Part shown: piece after piece, positions 20,295 through 23,749 of the stretch
Layout of the letters: each line of letters opens with the position of its first letter
Numbering within the stretch: the first letter of the stretch is position 1
DNA from: a virus
Strand: one strand, 5' to 3'
DNA: 23,749 nt
IMG/VR virus record: IMGVR_UViG_3300003873_000064
Location: 1 to 23,749 of that record
Position numbers and translations under genes: made by a program
Notes under the pieces: generated by a model
Database searches by the model: none
Told to the model about the DNA's origin: nothing
Seen by the model: the letters and a program-made list of their open reading frames with translations, nothing else

Positions 20295-21434
20295 ATGAAA
20301 AATGATATAAAACAGTTTATAACCGATAATAACATATTAAATCCACCATATAATGCAAACGTGTCTCGTGAAAGGTTCTGGCAAAATGTAAACCCAGAAT
20401 GGCATAATTTTTTATTTACTAAATATAAAAAGTATAATGAAACGTATCCGATAAAATTTATTGATTTTTTAAAGTTATTCTTATTTGATGATAACAATGT
20501 GACTTATTATACTAGCGCACACGATTTTTTATTAAACACAAAACAAAGAAATATTAACATCGGTACAAAAAATTATAATTTATTTTTTGAAAATGCGAAG
20601 AAATTGTTTGATTTTGAACCAAGCGGTTTTAACGAAATGCGGTATTTAATTACGCATAATTTAAAAAAACCGCCAAAATGCAAAAACTGTGAGGCGTTAA
20701 CATCGTTTATTAATTTTAATCAAGGATACCGTTTATTTTGTTCACAACGGTGTCAAATGGATTATAACAACTCATTCAAAGAACCAAATTTAACAGATAA
20801 ACAAATTATTGAGCGTTTAAAAAAAATACCATTAGACAGACTAAATTTAACGAACAAACGTGTCGCTGACTATTACATTAACATATTAAACTTCACAAAA
20901 CATATACGTGATTTATCGGCAAAAGAAAGAATATATATATTTATTCAACGATTATCTGAAAATGACATATTATGTCCGCATTGTAAATCTCGCAAAAAAT
21001 TTAAAAGTCATGGGGTTGGTTACACAAACACTTGTTGTCGAACAACGTGCATTAACATGACGCGATATGGTGAAAAATTTTATAAAGAACATTCAATAAA
21101 TTTAAACACTTGTGCCGGCGGTAGCAGCTACAATTCTGGTTTTTTATATGTACTAAGAAGTGAAGATACAAAATCATACAAAATTGGTATATCTCAAAAC
21201 CCGATAACCAGACTAACGGATCTTAAAAAACATGTACCGGACCTAACTATAACAATATGTACATTTATCACCAATGGATTAACAAAGCTCGAAAAAACTC
21301 TTCACCATCGATTTTCGTCACAACGCGTTATATTTGATGATGCCAATGACATGGTTGATGGATACACGGAATATTTTCATTTGTCATGCGATGATTTAAG
21401 TGAAATAAGGAAAGTATTGTATGAAAATCAATAG
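20295..21434 (+). CDS. Free-standing GIY-YIG-type (MUG113/T5orf172-like) homing endonuclease inside split intein 2
   Basis: 379 residues. Zinc-finger-like modules occur at about 129-153 (CKNC...FNQGYRLFCSQRC) and 227-252 (CPHC...TNTCCRTTC), probable DNA-recognition parts. The C-terminal domain (about 282-350) reads GFLYVLRSEDTKSYKIGIS, then KLEKTLHHRF, with the YVL/KIG strands, Arg in ITRL and Glu of LEK, the pattern of MUG113/T5orf172 GIY-YIG nucleases. ATG at 20295 has AAGG 9 nt upstream and lies 4 nt after the stop of the middle terL ORF; its end overlaps the next terL ORF by 14 nt. It would cut intein-free terL alleles and spread the split intein. Codon use is more AT-rich than terL. Confidence 0.85.
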   Translation: MKNDIKQFITDNNILNPPYNANVSRERFWQNVNPEWHNFLFTKYKKYNETYPIKFIDFLKLFLFDDNNVTYYTSAHDFLLNTKQRNINIGTKNYNLFFENAKKLFDFEPSGFNEMRYLITHNLKKPPKCKNCEALTSFINFNQGYRLFCSQRCQMDYNNSFKEPNLTDKQIIERLKKIPLDRLNLTNKRVADYYINILNFTKHIRDLSAKERIYIFIQRLSENDILCPHCKSRKKFKSHGVGYTNTCCRTTCINMTRYGEKFYKEHSINLNTCAGGSSYNSGFLYVLRSEDTKSYKIGISQNPITRLTDLKKHVPDLTITICTFITNGLTKLEKTLHHRFSSQRVIFDDANDMVDGYTEYFHLSCDDLSEIRKVLYENQ

Positions 21435-21729
21435 TCGGTACTTAATTGAAACACCTGATGGATATAAAGATTTCGTTGGTATTAAAGAATCAATCAGTAC
21501 AGGTTTAGTTATTGAACATACCGGTGGGACAACTAAATGTACGAATGAACATTTAATACGCATCGATGACACAAAATTCGTGCAAGCAAACACATTACAA
21601 ACGGGTCAAAAAATTGGTGAACATGTCATTACAAAGATTACGTGTGACCATGAAAAAACAAAATATTATGATCCGGTGCATGTCGATGGAAAACATGAGT
21701 ATATCTCTGGGAACGTTGTTCACCATAAT
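21421..21729 (+). other. Split intein 2, C-terminal half (103 aa)
   Basis: MKINSRYLIETPDG, block B KCTNEHLIRI (T-x-x-H), block F YYDPVHVDGKHEYISGN, block G VVHHN, +1 residue Cys of CLVIDE. 33 + 103 residues make a complete mini-intein. Confidence 0.88.
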
Positions 21730-23280
21730 TGTCTAGTTATAGATGAATGTGCATTTATTAATCCAAACGTTTGGAAAGAATTTGCTGATTCGATTTTCCC
21801 ATCTCAGTCTGGTTTGTCTTGGAAAAAGAATATCATTTTAAGTACGTCAAAAGGAATGAACCATTTTTATGAACTCGTAAAAGGCGCAAGAGAAGATTCA
21901 AACGGATTCAAAGTATTTGAAGTAGATTGGAAAGATGTTCCTAGATATAAATCTGACGGTAGTTTGATGTCTAATGATGAGTTTAAGAATGGTATTGTTA
22001 AAAAACATGGAATGATTTACTTTAATCAGAATTATGGTTGCGTAACTGGTACAAGTGCTATAAACATTTATGATAACCGTATTAACGAATACTATGATAC
22101 CGAAATAGAAGAATTTGAACGAGCACTTAATTCCCAAAAAACGAACGGAGACAAACACGAAGTACAAAACAGATACAGCATTTTAACAAAACACGGGTAT
22201 TCGAAGTTTGATGGAATTATTGATACAGGTTATAACGATACATTGAAGTTTATTTTATCAAACGGTACAAATATCGAAGTAACAACGAATCACCGATTTG
22301 TTATTAACAACAAAGAGGTTCTAGCTAAAAATATTAAAATCGGTGATGTACTCGAGACAAAGAAACGCAACATCGAAACAATTGACATTATCGAAGGCAA
22401 ATCTAGAACTTATGATGTACTTGAGACAAACGACCACACGTACTATGCAAACGGTGTACTTAACCACAACTGTGAGTTTTTAGGTTCTTCAAATACGTTG
22501 ATTAGCGCAGAAAAATTAAAGAATATGGTACCAGCGGTTTGTGAAGAAATTCGAGATGGCAAATTAAACATTTATAAGTACCCGGAAGAGCACCGTAAAT
22601 ATATAATGACGATTGACGCAGCGAAAGATGGCAACGATTCATTCGCGATGCAAATTGTTGATATTACTGATTTTGAGATGGTGCAAGTCGCAACCGCGAA
22701 ATTACAAATCGATTATTTGTTAATGCCTGAGTTTATTTATGAATACGCTTTATTTTATAACAAACCATATTTAATTATTGAAAACAATGAAGGTGCCGGA
22801 CAATCAATCGCAGACCAATTATATCAAGATTATGATTACGACAACATTCATTTCGATAAAACATTAAATAAGCGGAAAACGTACCCTGGATTTAGAACAA
22901 CATCAAAAACAAGACGTCAGATTCTTCAAACAATGAAGCTGTTTATCGAAAACGATAAACTTGTGATTAATGATGGGCCGACAATAAGTGAATTCATGCA
23001 ATTTATACTATTAAACGGTAAATACCAAGCTGATTCCGGTAAACACGATGATTTGATTATGTCATTAGCTATGGTTTTTGTGCCTTTTTGTAATACTAAA
23101 AATTTTGAAGATATGAAACTTCTGATTAAAACACTATATAGCGATGTGGTTACGGAGGACGAACCGTTGAACCTAGCTGATATGCTAACAGTGTGTGCAT
23201 TCGATGATGGTACAGATTTCGAACAAGCGATAGATGATGAAACGAACAACCTGGATTTTAACAGCACTGAATTTTTCTAA
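21421..23280 (+). CDS. 17: Intein 2 C-half, TerL C-terminal part (ATPase end and nuclease) with cis-splicing intein 3
   Basis: 619 residues: intein 2 C-half (1-103), TerL extein (104-206) starting CLVIDECAFI (Walker B), with ILSTSKGMNHFYE (coupling motif), intein 3 (207-350), then TerL extein (351-619) from CEFLGSSNTLISA. The RNase H-type nuclease residues are all present: TIDAAKDGNDSF (Asp, T4 D401), YLIIENNEGAGQS (Glu, T4 E458) and KHDDLIMSLAM (Asp, T4 D542). The spliced TerL totals 148+87+103+269 = 607 residues against 610 for T4 gp17. ATG overlaps the endonuclease gene by 14 nt, with AAGGA upstream. Confidence 0.92.
   Translation: MKINSRYLIETPDGYKDFVGIKESISTGLVIEHTGGTTKCTNEHLIRIDDTKFVQANTLQTGQKIGEHVITKITCDHEKTKYYDPVHVDGKHEYISGNVVHHNCLVIDECAFINPNVWKEFADSIFPSQSGLSWKKNIILSTSKGMNHFYELVKGAREDSNGFKVFEVDWKDVPRYKSDGSLMSNDEFKNGIVKKHGMIYFNQNYGCVTGTSAINIYDNRINEYYDTEIEEFERALNSQKTNGDKHEVQNRYSILTKHGYSKFDGIIDTGYNDTLKFILSNGTNIEVTTNHRFVINNKEVLAKNIKIGDVLETKKRNIETIDIIEGKSRTYDVLETNDHTYYANGVLNHNCEFLGSSNTLISAEKLKNMVPAVCEEIRDGKLNIYKYPEEHRKYIMTIDAAKDGNDSFAMQIVDITDFEMVQVATAKLQIDYLLMPEFIYEYALFYNKPYLIIENNEGAGQSIADQLYQDYDYDNIHFDKTLNKRKTYPGFRTTSKTRRQILQTMKLFIENDKLVINDGPTISEFMQFILLNGKYQADSGKHDDLIMSLAMVFVPFCNTKNFEDMKLLIKTLYSDVVTEDEPLNLADMLTVCAFDDGTDFEQAIDDETNNLDFNSTEFF
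22039..22470 (+). other. Intein 3, contiguous mini-intein (144 aa)
   Basis: Block A CVTGTSAINIYD, block B VTTNHRFVIN, block F TYDVLETNDHTYYANG, block G VLNHN, +1 Cys of CEFLG. No endonuclease domain. Inserted between FNQNYG and CEFLGSS; T4 gp17 has the matching [20 protein letters not shown] without an insert. Confidence 0.92.
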
Positions 23281-23330
23281 GAACCGTATGGATTTTGACA
23301 AATCATGCTGTTGTGTTTCTGGATGCTGGT

Positions 23331-23338
23331 TATAAATA
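23331..23338 (+). promoter_or_regulatory. T4-type late promoter (TATAAATA) downstream of terL
   Basis: Exact TATAAATA 21 bp upstream of the ATG at 23359, just above its AAGGAG. Confidence 0.72.
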
Positions 23339-23358
23339 ATCAAAAAAAGGAGATTTTT

Positions 23359-23721
23359 ATGGCATATAGTAATAAAAAACGAAATAATAAACGGCCAATT
23401 GCAAAAAAGGCTGAAACCGTTGAAGCAACTGAAACCGTTGAAGCAACTGAAACCGTTGAAGCAACTGAAACCGTTGAAGCAACTGAAACTGTTGAAGCAA
23501 TTATTGATACCGTTGAAGCAACTGAAACCGTTGAAGCAACTGAAACTGTTGAAGCAATTATTGATACCACTGTTGGCCCAATGAAAAAAAGTGAATTAGA
23601 GATTAAAACGAATACATTTGAAACAGACAATCATTCTTATTTTTGTGAAGAATACCGTGTAATCGGTACATCGGATGTGGTTCGCCACGATGTGACGCCA
23701 ACAGAATTAATCAAAGACTAA
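23359..23721 (+). CDS. Small acidic repeat-containing late protein (120 aa)
   Basis: Starts MAYSNKKRNNKRPIAKK, strongly basic, followed by about 51 residues of ETVEAT/ETVEAIID repeats and a C-terminal unique part (PMKKSELEIKTNTFET, YFCEEYRVIGTSDVVRHD). The start at 23359 is set by AAGGAG 7 nt upstream; upstream in-frame codons lack a ribosome site. It has its own late promoter. A basic head, acidic repeat linker and folded tail suggest a virion or scaffold-like accessory protein, but I do not recognise it. Confidence 0.75.
   Translation: MAYSNKKRNNKRPIAKKAETVEATETVEATETVEATETVEATETVEAIIDTVEATETVEATETVEAIIDTTVGPMKKSELEIKTNTFETDNHSYFCEEYRVIGTSDVVRHDVTPTELIKD
23413..23565 (+). repeat. 18-bp in-frame tandem repeat (ETVEAT units)
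   Basis: Units GAAACCGTTGAAGCAACT repeat in tandem, with two variants carrying ATTATTGAT (IID). In-frame, so unit number can change without breaking the gene. Confidence 0.92.
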
Positions 23722-23749
23722 TTAGCGAATGTTTTAATATATAACATCA

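Noticed and set aside
23295-23323. Sigma70 promoter from TTGACA at 23295
   Set aside because: No -10 box at 16-18 bp; the exact late core at 23331 explains the gene better.
23340-23630. Leftward ORF of STVSVASTVSVAS repeats
   Set aside because: Antisense of the ETVEAT repeat; no ribosome site, and the sense frame has promoter and AAGGAG.
1-23749. tRNA or rRNA genes
   Set aside because: No cloverleaf-like segment with a GTTCRA-type arm, and no rRNA-like conserved blocks were seen; a dedicated search was not possible.

Overview
This window comes from a T4-like contractile-tailed bacteriophage (myovirus) of a Gram-negative bacterium. It is AT-rich, and its genes are short, tightly packed and often overlapping by ATGA. 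Two hallmark genes frame it: a tail sheath protein (gp18-like, leftward, cut by the left edge) and the large terminase subunit TerL (gp17-like, rightward, 18944-23280). Four exact copies of the T4 late promoter core TATAAATA occur: before the sheath gene, before the nucleotidyltransferase operon, before terL and before the gene after terL. Early-type sigma70 promoters (TTGACA, 16-17 bp spacer, TATAAT) recur as a nearly identical module in front of small accessory genes. The host cannot be named from this sequence.

Layout. 1-1630: sheath and its late promoter. 1680-2575: array of eleven AT-rich tandem repeats, each holding an inverted repeat, then a strong bidirectional terminator (2600-2637). 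2677-5015: leftward operon of small genes (a prohead-protease-like protein lacking its His, exported and membrane proteins) behind an early promoter at 5129-5156. 5197-8464: RNA ligase of the Rnl2 type, two tandem BspA-like (DUF285) repeat proteins and small unknowns. 8465-9290: a graveyard of small early genes broken by frameshifts and an 11-bp duplication. 9321-9995: two early genes, each with its own promoter. 9992-15832: late operon with a nucleotidyltransferase, an HNH homing endonuclease with zinc fingers, a ligase/adenylyltransferase fusion and two large or medium unknowns. Several of these carry a short motif F(R/K)xxLxE like a T4 capsid-targeting sequence with a prohead-protease cleavage site. 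15867-18141: early region of duplicated coiled-coil, membrane and Cys-rich small proteins. 18204-18812: metallophosphoesterase interrupted by an in-frame stop.

The most remarkable system is terL. It is fractured into three ORFs by two split inteins, and a third, contiguous mini-intein sits in the last ORF. The inteins lie exactly at the Walker A P-loop (GRQ/SGKT), at the Walker B strand (CLVIDECAF) and just before the CEFLGSS motif. A free-standing GIY-YIG (MUG113/T5orf172-like) homing endonuclease gene lies between the halves of intein 2. Two trans-splicing events and one cis-splicing event would rebuild a 607-residue TerL, almost the length of T4 gp17 (610). Both split inteins break between blocks A and B, the rare atypical arrangement known from AceL-TerL, and the whole matches the published 'fractured gene' concept. 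DNA packaging by this phage would thus depend on three protein splicing reactions.
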